A stretch of DNA of 64,000 nucleotides from Colius striatus (lineage: Eukaryota > Chordata > Aves > Coliiformes > Coliidae). Every line of letters begins with the position of its first letter. Position 1 is the stretch's first letter. Both the position numbers and the translations under genes were made by a program. Location: NCBI RefSeq assembly GCF_028858725.1, contig NC_084767.1:34389519-34453518 (forward strand), read 5' to 3'. Shown in pieces: positions 23,901 through 35,645 of this stretch. A model generated the notes under the pieces. That model searched no databases and was not told the DNA's origin. It saw only the letters and a list, made by a program, of their open reading frames with translations.

Positions 23901-26900
23901 CCACCTATCTTTCAGCTGCTACAGTCCATCGGAGGTCTACCTAGAGATTAGGCAACTGCTGCAAACTTCTTAGACATCAAATTAAGATGCTAGAGATGCT
24001 TTCACAAACTTGTTCTTATATAGGTACTGTTACAGGAAAGAGATTAAGAAGCTGGAGAACAGAAAGAACATAAGGAAGATATGTTTCTCAGATGTCACTG
24101 AATCACACTGCTATAGAACTTATTAAAATTAACTGGCTATTTTTTTAACCTGAAATCAGAAAGTTTACACCTTCTTTACCTTTTAAGAAGATGATTTGAG
24201 GGTATAAGTCCAGCACAGGCACTGAGATCTGAAACTTTCCTGGCCTGCCACCAGAAAGCATCATTCTGGTCCACAATCTGGAGTATTTCACCCTTCTTAA
24301 AAGGCAAACCTGCATCAGCGCATGGTATGGCAGGATCTTGCAAGGGACAGTAATCTGCCATTGCTCGCACATACAGCTGGTAAAGAAAATGTACAAGAGG
24401 AAGCCATGTTTAGAACAGATAAAACATGAGCTTTATAATCACAGGGCCAGATTACTGCTACTATTTAAGTCTATTCATGATGAGGCCAAGATTTGAAAAC
24501 CAGACCAAGTTTAAACCCTATCTGCTCCTTGCAGGAGGAAAAAAAAATCATCTTGTAAATTTTGAGAAGAATTTACCTTCAACCTGTAGATCACTCTGAA
24601 ACAGTCTTTATTACCTTTAACACAGCTACATTTCAGCTTACTATCTTTTCTGCTTCAGCAACAGCATATTGATGCTGGCAGGTGTTGGGAGGATGGGGCG
24701 AGTCTGTTTTCAGCAGTGCCCAGTCACAGGACAAGGTGTAACAGACACAAGCTGGAGCACAGGAAGGTACACTTGAACATGAGCAAAAGCTTTAATGTGA
24801 GGGAGCCCTGGCACAGGCTGCCCAGGGAAGGTGTGGAGTCTCCTTCTCTGGAGGTTTTCAAAACCTGCCTGGATGTGTTCCTGTGCGATCTGATTGAGAG
24901 GAACCTGCTTTAGAGGGGGGGTTGGACCGGATGATCTCTAGAAGTCCCTTCCAACCCCTACCCTTATGTTAGCTGAGAGGCAGCCATAAAGGTAAGTGAC
25001 ACTTGAAGGATTGCAAGAAACCTCCGAGCAACACTATTTCTTTGTATCACAGCATTAGACATTGTTGGTGTAACTTTGCAGTAACAATCTAGAAAAATAG
25101 AATGTCTCTTACTGTTGTTTGGTTGCTGACAGGTCGATCAGAAACTGGAATTAATTTGAACATAATTGTTCCCTGAGACAGGGCCTGAAAATGATCAGAA
25201 AAAGATTATAATATGACTGGTATTCAACACAAATACGAGCTTAACACAGCATGGCTTTAAGGTTACCGTAATGACTCCATTACAAATAGAATTTAGACAG
25301 AGTCAGTGTGAGCATATTGTGTTTTTTTTCAAAAGGAAACTCAAGAATGAAACTTCAGTGTCTTGCCAAGTATTTTTAATTCCATGAAATCTATGTTTCA
25401 TTATAAATCTATAAAATTTCAACATTAATTCATACCAAACTTTTTACTGAAATCTAACTTACACCAGCAGCAGGGTGTGGTTAAAGAAGTGACATAAAGA
25501 GAGAAGGGAACTATCTAAATACAAAAATATAAATAGCTTTAACATCATTCAAAAAACCAGTATACAGTTCCTCTTAAGGTATAAAGTGGAAAAAATATAT
25601 TTAAAAAAACCCAATACCAGAATAGTAATAACTTGCTCAGGCTCCAGACCCTCAACAGGAACTCCATTTACTTCCACCAGTTTGTCTCCAGCATACAGCA
25701 ACCCTATACCAAAAACAAGGATAAAATCAGCAGCAGGAGTTCTATCACAGTGTGGATTGTCTTGGGCAGGTGAGGCAGGGACACATAGATACACCAGAGG
25801 TTTGAAAGTCAGCATTAAAAGTTCCCACACCCCAAGTGTACAGGAAGGCATTTTGGATTTAGGCTGTATTGCCCCTGGACAGGACTGCAGACTTCTATGG
25901 GCTACAAGAAGCTCACATGCTTCAATTTGCTTGTTTCCTCACATCTCCCCCATACAACATGTTTACAATTTATTGATGATCTGCCTGCGAAGTAGCAGAA
26001 ATATTTAAATACAGATCCATTTCCCAAAGTAATTTCTGAACCTAGTCTAGCTAAACCCAGTCTTTTAATGGACCATGAGACTTGGAATCAGACCCTTAAA
26101 AATTCCAGGTGCAGTGAGAGGTCTTGGAACTCCTCCTTGTCCAAGTCTTCACAGTATTGTTTACTTTTACATTTTCCTTCAGCTTAATTAAAAAGTTAAA
26201 CTAGGAGCAGAAACAGCTATTTTCTATAGTTTGGCTTTTCTTGTCTATACAAAGGCCAGAAAATACTAAAAGGAACTACTTGATAAAGATTACAGTTCAA
26301 TTTTACTTCTCATGTTTTAGTTGCATTTTCTAAGGTATGTGGAATACATTCAATTCTAGGATGACAAAGTAGTAACATTTCCAAGGAAACTCCTTGGAAG
26401 ATTGCTTTGCAAGTAATGCTACCAAAGTGTTCAGTAGGCTAGCGTACATCTGCTTGCTCTATATTGAAAGAATAATTGTAGAAGTTAAGCTATTATCTTA
26501 CTTGAAATATCTTATTTTGAATTCAATTTTTGGTATTGCTTTATTTCAAATGACACATACCACTTCGGTCTGCAAGCCCACCATGGATCACACGGGCAAC
26601 TGTTATGTCACCTGTTATTTCATGGCGCTTAATTGTAGCACCCTGGCAAATAAAAACAAAGAAAAAAACCACACTATTCACTGAAAAACCCCAGTAAGTT
26701 TCCTTTCACATCACAAATCTTATCTTTGCAGTGACAAAAAGGCAGTGAAAGGTACAGCCTTTTAAACACCACACAGATCTAGCCATAACATAGCATTATT
26801 GGCTCCAAGTCCTTCAATGCCTTCCACCTTCCATCATACCAAAAAAAAAACCTCATTGTCTGACTGTAAGAAATCATATCTATAAAAAACATTACAGCCA

Positions 26901-29870
26901 TCTTTTCTTAAAGCAGATGAAGCTATACCATGCTTTCTGCTTACAAGCACAAATGATTTCTGGAGAACCTTTCAGAGTCTTTCCTTCCTTCCTCAGCATT
27001 TTGGCCAAGGAAATAGTTCTCAATCCAATCTGAACTTTCATTATATGAGATAAAAAACATCTGCCACATGTTCAGATCCTGGGCAGACAAGGCCCTGGAA
27101 TAACCTGCTCTGGTTGTACCCATAGAGAGCAGGGCCAGATGATTGCCCAAAGCCTTTTCAACCTCAACAACTCTTGTTATTCTCTAAAAACTGGACAAGA
27201 ATGTACATCATTTGTGACACTCCTGAAAATAAACCAATACGCATTTGATGCATGATATTAATACTGATGTAAGTTTAAGTAATTTGACAGACATTAGAAA
27301 GCTCCCTCACCAGAGGCTGGTTGTTTTTCACTAGGCAGACAATCCTCATAGCTTCCTCATTTTCAGGTATGTTGTCTGGCAGTGGTGGGAGAATTGGTTC
27401 AAAATCTTTCAGGGCCACAGTATCATGAGCAGATAGCAAGGCCTGTTACAAACAAAACCAAGCATATCAAGCAGCACATCAGCAAAGGCCATATAGCACA
27501 ACAGCTTTAAACAGTGACTAGTCAGAAAACAGACATCAGTGAGTAAATTCCTATGCTAACATATATCACTTTCACACATTAATATTTTGTTCTTTTCACC
27601 TGGAAATTCAAACTGTGACATGAAGTTTTAAGAACAGTTCCTCTCTCTGCTTCTTCTGAAAAACTAGGTAAAGAATGCAGGTTCTGCATTTACAAGGAAA
27701 ATTTGGTTTTATACGTCTGCATCAACTACTCAGAATTTAACCCTGTAAGAAATGTCTCTCAAACATAGCCTTTAAATAAATGCAGCCCACTGCTGGTACT
27801 TCAGATACACAGTCCACATCTGATTTCACAACTATGTTAGTTTACAATTAGGAAACTCTGTCTCTTCTGGTTCTTGTGAACAGCTGGCCATTTCCACTGC
27901 AGAGAGTTCCACAAGCAAACCATTTTTTCTCCTTATGCAGGACTTGCCTTTAAGTGTGGTGCACGCAGTAGTCGTCTTAGCTCTTTGATCTGTCCAGATG
28001 GAGGGGCTTCACGCAATAACTCTATCACCTGATAAATATAAGTGAGAAAGCACAGACTGGTTACGCAGGACAATTAATTTAGAAAACTCTGATTTGAATT
28101 TAGAGAAATATGGTATGGTGAGACTATTAAGCCCTCCCCACATAACTTGGAGCATATCCATACAGTTTGCTCTAGAATGGGACACTATGACCACATCTGT
28201 ACAACACTCACCCAGGTTTAATTTAGTTGAGGCACAGTGCCATGTGCACTGAATTATCTTTTTTCCTATGCCACAACTGACTTGATCACTAGTGTGATTT
28301 TTGCCACTTAGTCATTAACTCTTTCACTAATTCAGAAATTGAAGAATTCATCAGCTGATTAGAAAATCAAAAAAAAACCCTTTTAAAAATCCTCATGTCA
28401 GACTGCATGACTGTAGCCATAGCACTAAACCATGCAGTTACATGGAAAGATAAATACATGGCCAATGGTTAATCCAGATCATGTATGTGTTCATAGCAGT
28501 GGCCAAGGATCACATTGTCTAGTGACCACAGCTGTAGGCTTTTCTCATCCCTCCTCTGTTAACACAGGAAGAGTTATCTGGTAGTTTGACAGATGTGCAA
28601 GGAGAGAATCTTTCAAGTTTATGTAGCATACTCAGATCTGAGACACAAAACAAATATCAGCATTCTTATTTACACAGAAGTTGACTAATTTGGTATGAGT
28701 AAAGAATGCTATCCAGCATGTAGGCACAGTCTTACCTCACGATTCAATGCACGTGCCTGCAGTGTGACAGGAACTGGTCTTCTCCCAAGGTAGTGTTGGA
28801 GGCATTCATAAATCTGTTGCATGCCATGACAGACAATGCAATGATGACATGACTTCTTCACACAATTATCCAGATACATACACAATGTACAATGGATAAT
28901 ATTATGTTTCTAGGAATTTCTCCATCCAGCTAAAGCCAAAGAGCTTGCAAGCTCATTCCTTAATGTCTAATGCATCTGTAATTGAGTCTATAACTCCTCA
29001 TCTTTCCATATTATTATCCAGCTAGCCAGTTATGCAGTAGCTTTGAGTTTTCCAGCAAGAGAAGTTGATTACACAGATCAGTAGCCTGATAACGTCAATT
29101 CTCTGACTTGTAACTTGTTTCCTTCCTCTATTGCAGGTATAATTATAACCAAGTAAATTAAACTTAAAACAAAATAAACTGTTGTATTTAAAATTCTCTT
29201 ACAGACATTCTCATCCACCTTAAGTTCTTCTTTCATAAGTCTGAATATTTTAAAAACCCTTGTTAGAGGAAAAGCAGAATTTGTGCAGAATTTGTCTCTG
29301 ATCCAATTCTGCTCAAGAGAAACAACAGCCCAAATTCTGTTCTATAACAACATAAAACCTTTTTACTATACATCAGATCAGTGTGGGCAAAACCAAAAAA
29401 TGAGATTTCAGAAGCATTCACACCAAAAAAGCAGGACACATGGCAAGACAGAGATTTAAGAATACAAAAGACAGTGCGGTGTTCAGCCTGTCTCCATCCT
29501 TTCAGCTTTAATACAGACATGTAAAATAGAAGAGCTTTTATGTCTAGGATATTATGAAAGAGATTTTTTTTTTCTTTAAAGCAAAAGTGGTTTTGTTCAC
29601 CTTGATTGCTGATGTCAGGACTGACATTAGGATTATCAGCAGAGTGTAAATCAGCATTTATTGTCCTGATATGGCAAGATAAAGTAGCTCTCCCCTAAGA
29701 GATTGCTCTCCAGGAAACTTTTGCCTTCACAGATGAATATTACTTTACCTTTAAAAGTGCTTGCAGCCAGCGAGATCTGAGCAGGTCATATAACATGCCA
29801 ACGCCATTGACATCTCTTTTACAAAGCAAACTCAGTTCTTGTAGCACTAGAGTCAGAACATGAGATACAC
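11728..29870 (-). CDS. MPP4: MPP4, MAGUK p55 family scaffold protein (20 exons resolved; first coding exon uncertain)
   Basis: Membrane-associated guanylate kinase; in mammals a photoreceptor-synapse scaffold binding partners through L27, PDZ and SH3 domains. Twenty exons give 1832 bases, 610 residues, in one frame with every splice phase consistent, about the length of human MPP4 without its short N-terminus. Order: L27 segments ([45 protein letters not shown]); PDZ ([28 protein letters not shown]); SH3 ([39 protein letters not shown]); acidic linker on small exons; guanylate-kinase-like domain ([31 protein letters not shown]). The P-loop reads [10 protein letters not shown], lacking the catalytic Lys, so it is a pseudokinase like the rest of the family. 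C-terminus [14 protein letters not shown]. It lies between ALS2 and TMEM237 on the same strand. Regulatory sites cannot be read. Confidence 0.96.
12899..13033 (-). CDS. MPP4: MPP4 exon, GUK-like domain
   Basis: 135 bases, phase 0-0; acceptor TTGGCAG, donor GTGAGA. Encodes [40 protein letters not shown] then NMKFK. Confidence 0.97.
13034..14717. other. MPP4: MPP4 intron
   Basis: 1.7 kb; holds a T-rich run near 13314-13326 and an A run at about 13492-13511. No exon or transposon recognised. Confidence 0.6.
14718..14826 (-). CDS. MPP4: MPP4 exon, GUK-like domain
   Basis: 109 bases; acceptor TTGCAG, donor GTGAGT. Encodes [20 protein letters not shown] then [16 protein letters not shown], nearly identical to human. 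Confidence 0.98.
15633..15726 (-). CDS. MPP4: MPP4 exon, GUK-like domain
   Basis: 94 bases; acceptor CTTTCAG, donor GTAAGT. Encodes [20 protein letters not shown] then [12 protein letters not shown], the GMP-binding-like segment. Confidence 0.97.
16672..16752 (-). CDS. MPP4: MPP4 exon, GUK-like P-loop
   Basis: 81 bases; acceptor TTATCAG, donor GTATGT. Encodes [20 protein letters not shown] then EFQSAIP. The Walker-type loop has V-N where true guanylate kinases have K-S/T, so no kinase activity is expected. Confidence 0.95.
17405..17436. repeat. AAT/AAC trinucleotide-type microsatellite
   Basis: Imperfect AAT repeat (taataataatagtaataa…) in an MPP4 intron, 0.2 kb from a GUK-domain exon. Confidence 0.8.
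17634..17804 (-). CDS. MPP4: MPP4 exon, basic hook and start of GUK-like domain
   Basis: 171 bases; acceptor GTTCCAG, donor GTAAGA. Encodes [40 protein letters not shown] then [17 protein letters not shown]. Basic hook SMRLCRRKS followed by [10 protein letters not shown], as in human. Confidence 0.96.
18491..18532 (-). CDS. MPP4: MPP4 42-base exon
   Basis: Acceptor ATTCTAG, donor GTATGC; encodes [14 protein letters not shown] (human EDKEEFVGYGQKFFI). Phase 1-1. Confidence 0.9.
19120..19139. repeat. Homopolymer tract, T run then 12 C
   Basis: A T run runs directly into C at 19128-19139 in an MPP4 intron; a likely site of length variation or assembly error. Confidence 0.85.
19987..20001 (-). 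CDS. MPP4: MPP4 15-base microexon
   Basis: AGGAGCTTAAAGAAG between acceptor TGTGCAG and donor GTAACA; encodes EELKE (human EELSE). Phase 1-1. Confidence 0.75.
21000..21021. repeat. 22-base perfect palindrome
   Basis: Self-complementary sequence centred on the ACTAGT at 21008-21013 (left arm GATTCCTTACT, right arm AGTAAGGAATC). Lies in an MPP4 intron 0.19 kb from the 21-base microexon. Confidence 0.95.
21213..21233 (-). CDS. MPP4: MPP4 21-base microexon
   Basis: Acceptor ACCAAG, donor GTAAGT; encodes DEETFES, identical to human. Phase 1-1. Confidence 0.88.
21364..21402 (-). CDS. MPP4: MPP4 39-base exon
   Basis: Acceptor CTGTAG, donor GTAATT; encodes [13 protein letters not shown] (human EDDMKIDEKCVEA). 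Phase 1-1. Confidence 0.92.
22241..22258 (-). CDS. MPP4: MPP4 18-base microexon
   Basis: TAAGCACTGTGGAAGAAG between acceptor ATGGGCAG and donor GTAGGA. With its neighbours it gives LKSSM-LSTVEE-EDDM, the same length as human LKSTLSISMEEEDDM. Phase 1-1, so skipping keeps the frame. Confidence 0.78.
23049..23113 (-). CDS. MPP4: MPP4 exon, SH3-GUK linker
   Basis: 65 bases; acceptor TATGTAG, donor GTGAGT. Encodes (R)[20 protein letters not shown] plus M (human [19 protein letters not shown]). Ends in phase 1 with a strong donor; an alternative donor two bases earlier would disturb the next junctions. Confidence 0.9.
24180..24376 (-). CDS. MPP4: MPP4 exon, SH3 domain
   Basis: 197 bases; acceptor TTACCAG, donor GTAAAG. 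Encodes [60 protein letters not shown] and NHLLK. Complete SH3 with the ALYDY-like RAMADY, the WW and the P-S-N-H signature. Confidence 0.97.
24683..24970 (+). mobile_element. CR1 LINE 3' fragment, plus orientation
   Basis: Shows the end of CR1 ORF2 ([20 protein letters not shown]) and the 3' block gggttggaccggatgatctc, then the ccttccaacccc tail. In the MPP4 intron between SH3 and PDZ exons, antisense to the gene. Confidence 0.92.
25113..25184 (-). CDS. MPP4: MPP4 exon, PDZ end
   Basis: 72 bases, phase 0-0; acceptor TTTTCAG, donor GTAAGA. Encodes [20 protein letters not shown] then NQTT (human AMSRGTIMFKVVPVSDPPV). Confidence 0.94.
25618..25703 (-). CDS. MPP4: MPP4 exon, PDZ
   Basis: 86 bases; acceptor GGTATAG, donor GTATTG. 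Encodes [20 protein letters not shown] then EPEQVITIL, the second half of the PDZ domain. Confidence 0.96.
26561..26642 (-). CDS. MPP4: MPP4 exon, PDZ
   Basis: 82 bases; acceptor TTGCCAG, donor GTATGT. Encodes [20 protein letters not shown] then GGLADRS, the PDZ carboxylate-binding loop and first strands. Confidence 0.96.
27311..27442 (-). CDS. MPP4: MPP4 exon, end of L27 and start of PDZ
   Basis: 132 bases, phase 0-0; acceptor TAACAG, donor GTGAGG. Encodes [20 protein letters not shown] then [20 protein letters not shown] and NQPL, nearly identical to human. Confidence 0.96.
27948..28028 (-). CDS. MPP4: MPP4 exon, L27; GC donor
   Basis: 81 bases, phase 0-0; acceptor TATCAG. Encodes [20 protein letters not shown] then LRAPHLK (human VVELLRETPTSPEIQEL…APHFK). 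The donor is AAAG|GCAAGT: a GC-AG intron with otherwise perfect consensus. Confidence 0.93.
28736..28813 (-). CDS. MPP4: MPP4 exon, L27
   Basis: 78 bases, phase 0-0; acceptor CAACAG, donor GTAAGA. Encodes [20 protein letters not shown] then RALNRE (human IYDCLQEFKEKKLVP…SYE). Confidence 0.92.
29749..29870 (-). CDS. MPP4: MPP4 exon, first L27 segment
   Basis: 122 bases; acceptor GACTCAG, donor GTAAAG. Encodes [20 protein letters not shown] then [20 protein letters not shown] and K; matches human [16 protein letters not shown] and DLLHSPWLQALLK. Begins in phase 1, so a further upstream exon ending in one base is needed. Confidence 0.95.
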
Positions 29871-29943
29871 CTGAGTCCAAGAAACAGAAAAGCGCAAGAT
29901 ACTTCAGGACAAATAGAAGACCAAGCAAAGCCAAACTGTGATT

Positions 29944-29979
29944 GAGGCCTTTAAAATTGACCGAGGCCTTTAAAATTGA
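29944..29979. repeat. Local tandem duplication (17-base unit, two copies)
   Basis: gaggcctttaaaattga occurs at 29944-29960 and 29963-29979, separated by cc. Lies 70 bases upstream of an MPP4 L27 exon. Confidence 0.92.
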
Positions 29980-32900
29980 GGCCTTCCCTCAATATATACT
30001 TCCAAGAAATGTACTCATTTCCTGGCTGCTTTGCTTATTTCCTGCAGTCAACTCTGTTGCCTAAGGGTTTTGTTTTATTTTATGTTATTAACCAGCAGAG
30101 TTTGGTCAATACCAGAAATTTTCAACTAACCTATGAGAAAAACACACGGGGAATCTCACATGTATCAGTCTAAGTTCAAGTTTGCATCTCCTACTAAGAA
30201 GAGGTAAACATTAAAAAATATTGCTTTATTCATTTACAGCCTTTTTTTTTTGGATGACTCATTCTCTGGGCCAGGGATCATTTCTTTTTCTCCATTCGAG
30301 ACACATAAACATTTTGGAGAATATCCCTCATGAAAATGCAAATTCCTGCCAAATAAATACCACTGTCACAGACTCCTACAACACATCCCAGGAAGGAGGG
30401 AGAAACAATCTTACTAATACAAGCAGCACTTAATCTGTTAGTAATAGAATTCTAATACAGTGGAAAACTGAAAAATCCATTGTCTTACTAAAATCTCGAG
30501 GAGGCAGAAGCTAGGAGGTAACAAATAGATATTACACAATGTCAGGCTTAGGTACAAACTGGATTTTTTTTGAGTGCATGGCATTGAATTTTACCTCAGA
30601 AATGACAAAAGATCACTTCTGATATGTGAAGCTCTTTCCAAGAAACACAATGCTTATATCAGCAGCAATACCATACCAAATGCAGGAATTTGATTTAAAG
30701 CTATAAGAGTTCTTAAAGAGACTGTAAGAGTTGGATGTCTGACTCCCACTGCAAGTCAAAAGAAAGTAAGTTCTCAACTCTTGTGTATTTCGGTAAGTGC
30801 AAGCTGTCTGCTTTTTAGCACCAAAGTAATCACACAATATGGTTGTAGTTGGAGATGTTCCTTTATATTTGTTTACCACATTAAACTTGGCAAGTTTAAA
30901 TGAGTAATACAGTAATACAAGACCAATGTTGAAATAAAAACAAGATGGCAGAGTTTCTGAAGTTATGTCAAAATAATAATTTCTTAAAACTAAAGCTCAT
31001 CCAGCATACCCAGAATAGTCACATACTCTGCTGCAGACAATATCATCAGTAGCTATCACCCAGTCAGCGCAGTTAAACATGGAAACTCTTCTTTACTTAC
31101 TTATGTCTTGAGAACAATTTTTATAGCCATAGACAGTTAATTGTTAACTGTATCAGCTCTAGACCTTGATGTTACCAACACTTAAATGAGATCTATCTTC
31201 AACTTCAGGTTCAATGAGGTATTTTCCTTACTCATGAATTTATACAGGTACTTGTCTGCTAAATTTTGCAGATGGAACTTTTGACTCAATCGTCAGGCAG
31301 AATTATTGAGTAACAGAACTGGGAAATACTGGAAACATACCTCATTATCAGAAGAATCATGTTACAAGAACAATAAACTCAGTGAACCTTGACTGGAAGC
31401 CACAGAGGAAAATATCTCCCAAAATACAGTTTTCTTAAAAGGATTCTATGCCACAGGGACTTCAGAACATTATTTTGAGTGGAGATGCTTTTGCAGATCT
31501 TTTCCTCATTACTGGTTGCCTCTTTTTGAGAGGACCTGTACTACTTATTTTCTAGAATGCTATCCCTACGTCAAACTGGGCTCAAATACTCCAGATGTCG
31601 CAGAAATCTCCAAATTAGAGAAAATAATTTCTTTAAGCAAAAAACCCCAACCAAACCTCTTAGTTATTAGTCATTCTTGATAGAGCTGCTGAGACCCTTG
31701 ACTTTATAAGCCAGAAACAAATGCCAGCTATTTTGACGCTCTCTAAATCAATTCCATACCAACACTAAAAATAAAGAATAATTTCTGTTATTAAATAGCA
31801 ATACTTCTAGACATGTTGATCTCTCTCAAGAGTCCATAGAAGAGTTGCAAAGACCACAGAATAAAATTTTTTCTCAATTTTTTTTCTCTTTGAGAGAGAT
31901 GCAGAAATGAAGAGTACCGTTTTCTTGACTGCAAACGGTTGGCACCTCCATCTTTTCCTTTGTTCAAGGAGATTCCACTCACTTCTTGGAGTACTGCATT
32001 CACATCAAGTGGGTTTCACAAAGCTAGATGCTGAACTAGGGAAGATTACATTCATGTCAGAATACAGTCAGGTCATATAGATTGATAAACAAGCAGAATA
32101 TATAAGAATGAGGACAACCATTCATATTTCACGTGCACAACATGTTGTAAGCATAAATTAAATGCACAAGTCCCATCTGTACACTCAGTTATTCATCAAC
32201 ATCTAAAATACAGATAGATGGATCTCAAATGCAACATGACATTTTATTTCCTTCATAAAATTGTCATTAGCTTGCTTCATTAAGCCATCTAAAATAGCAA
32301 GCTTCTTGGTACCTATTCTCTTCACTGGCTATTTAAGTGCATTGCTGTGCAAAGTTATATTTTTTTCCACCTCCAAGACTTTTAAAGCTTGTTTTACATC
32401 AATATCATTTGGGAAAACAATAATATTCAACAATATATCACATTTCATTCCTCTTGTTATTGACACTATTAAAATGGAATTACTCTGGAGTTTCTACTGA
32501 ATTTTCATTGAAAAAACCCATTATTTTGCAAAAAAGGCATCCCTTTTTCTATCACTTTTACAATTTAAGTCTTTAAATGATTTGTTCCACAAAGATTAAA
32601 TGATTTTCCTCTATTTCCTCATAGTGAATTAAAACACAAAAAAACCACCCAAACTCAAATAAACATCCTCTCTACACACACCTTACCTCACTGGTATCAT
32701 CATCATTTCTGTCAGGCAATTTATAATCTAGAGACCGAGTTGAAGAAATTATTTTCCAACACAAAATCCCTCTCCTATATTATAAAAACCAGCACATACT
32801 TCCTTTTTTTTTTTAGTTTCAAAATAAGAATTTTAAAGTAAAGCAGGAAGCCAATACTTACACTAATTAATCCGTATCCAAGTCCTACTGAATTTTTTGC

Positions 32901-35533
32901 ATATAAAAAAAGTCTTAAAATTTTCTTTCAAATTCCTTCCCTCTCTTAAAATTCTGTGACGATCTATCACTAACCTGTAATCGTAATCTTTCCTTAGAGT
33001 AAAAATGGAAGAAGGTCTCAAATCTATTGCTAACAGGAAATAATGCAGTACAAGACTGATTCACAGAATTTTCAGAACTCTTCTTTGCGAACAAGTGTGG
33101 AAATTCCTTAGAGAGTACTGTATGGTGCAATTATACCTCAATTCATCAGAAATCTACACATTGGAACTGTGCAGTAATTCAGAATCTTCATCACATCCTC
33201 ATTGATCTAACTGCAAATCACATTTGAAATAAGTTTTAAGATATTGTCATGACTGACAGCCTTGTAAGACTACTTTGAAAAGTTATATATTTAAACTGGT
33301 CACTCAAGAGGTGATTCAGAATACACGTTAAAAAAAACTTGTAACATCCAATATCCGAGCACGTCACCCAACAGTGAATCACCGTGTGACACAAATTGCA
33401 TTAAATATACAGTAGTTTATCTCCTGGATTAGTAAAGCAGAAAGGCAGCCATTTCCTCCTAGATGGTTCTGTGGACAGAAAACATCAAAGGTAGAAGCAG
33501 GAGAAGTATTATCTTGATCTGCTTACAAAAGCAGAAGGCATTACTGTCACTTTTACTGCACTTGATATTTATTTTCGGAACATGCTTCCTCTCTCCTGTT
33601 CAATCATAAAATAGCTTTCAAAAGGAAGAGGAAACTGAAGGAGAAAAAATAATCAGAAGTTATGAGATCATGATTAGAACATTTTATTGCCAAGTACTGG
33701 TAAGCCATTTCAAGTTACCTCTACAGGATACTCAGTGACGCATTTTATTGAAATCCTAATCCAAAGACTGATTTTTAAGTTACGATTTCTTCTTTCAAAG
33801 ACTATAAAAAATATAGATTCATCCTCCCCCAATTACCAATGCAACTAAGTTTTGAGCTGTAATGATTTCATTTTATCCAGTAGTTTGAGTTTGTTTCCTT
33901 TAAGAGTTTGCCTTCCCCCTTGTTAAGCTTAGGTGATCTGCCTAATGATGGATTTAATAAAACAGGCTACATAAATCTAGTCACGAATACCTGTTTCTTA
34001 ATTACTGAAGACATTAGGAGTAGGACAGAAATCTTTACTGTGAGATGGTACAAATGTGGAAAAAGGAAACCCTATATTAACAAGTACATTCAGGACAGAT
34101 TTTTTAAGAGCTAAAGACAGACCCTGCAGACATCTGTTCCTATATACAGTCGTTGTTTACTTTGTTTTATTTAATCTACACAGAGATGCTCCCAGTCAAA
34201 AATCCTGATTATAATTTTGTGGTAAAGGATGTTTGAAAACAAAAGAAAAGAGCATGTCCAAACATATCAGATGTCCTATAAGGGAGCCAGCTCCTGAATT
34301 TATATGTTTTCACATACACAAAGTCCAGGTTTTAAAAACTCATCACATATGTCTTTTGAAAAAGCCTAAAACAAATCATTTTTTTGTCCCCCTCTCAGAA
34401 AAGAATGAATAAAATATCCATTATAACATAACTAGTCTTTTTGAAAAAAAACCCCTAACCCTTGCTGAATTTTTTTGGCCAACTTGCATTTAAAAATGTA
34501 TTCTAATTGTCAATTGTCGACCAGTTTGACTTATTACTATACATTTGTTATCAAATGTGTGAATTTCTAGCAGTTGATTCACTTAAAGCATACAAAACTT
34601 TTACCTATAAAGATACTCTGCCACCCAGAAGGTTCTCAACACACTATACTTACACTAACTTCCCATTCAAAGTTCTCTCCAGAATAAAACTCCAGTTATT
34701 TCAAGTCTAGATCTGTCTTTTTCTATGTTTTCTCCTATTTAGCTTTGAAGCATCAGACTGCATGCCCTTTTAAGTAGGGTGGGACCCTGCAAACACACAC
34801 AGGAAAAGATGTGAAAGACAAAATATATTTCCAAAAGCTTTTTGGTTTAACTAGCTAAAAGAAAGTTTAGAAGACATCTTGACAAAGATTAAACAAAAAA
34901 CTTTTTTTTTAATGTAGGAGACTCCTCAGATGCATTTTGAACACTGAGTTGTTTGCCTTGAGATAACTGTAGTTAAACTGCTGTAATTTTTAAGACCTTT
35001 TTTGTTGAAGTAGTGTTGTCTACCAAACTGACATGTCACCATATTGATGATTTGCATTATTTATTTTCTGTTACCAAATAGTGACGTATAAAGAATGAGA
35101 GAAAAAAAACAAACACAGAATCATCTCCAGTGTAGTGTCAGGAATACCTTAATCAAATGTCCCCTTTTAGCCTTTGGGAGGTAGATCATATTTATTTCTT
35201 CTTATCTAGGACAGATTTTGCACAGCACAGTGACTTGGAACAGGAAAGAACTAAAAAAAAAGCAAGTAAGTTACCCTGTTGCTGTCAAAGAACATTCTAT
35301 AATCTTCTACTGAACAGTTAGTTAATTTTTAAATACATCATTAAGAATCATCATGCAAACACAGATGAAGAACATTTCTTGAGATGCTAAAATAGTTCTG
35401 CTTCTGTTAAAACACTAACACTATTGTTACTCCTTTTAAACACTCAAGAGATCAATATTTTATTTTCCACAGAGTCTTGTCACTTCTGGTATCACTGCTG
35501 CTTCCACAGAGAACAGATGTGAGGTTACTTTCA

Positions 35534-35645
35534 CAGAATCACAGAATCTCAAGGGCTGGAAGGGACCTCGAAAGATCATCTAGCCCACCCCAGAGCAGGA
35601 CCACCTAGAGTAGATCACATAGGTACTAATCCAGGTGGGTTTTTT
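35534..35645 (-). mobile_element. CR1 LINE 3' fragment, minus orientation
   Basis: Plus strand reads cagaatcacagaatctcaag, then ggaagggacctcgaaagatc and atctagcccaccccagagca: reverse complement of the CR1 3' end. Confidence 0.9.
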
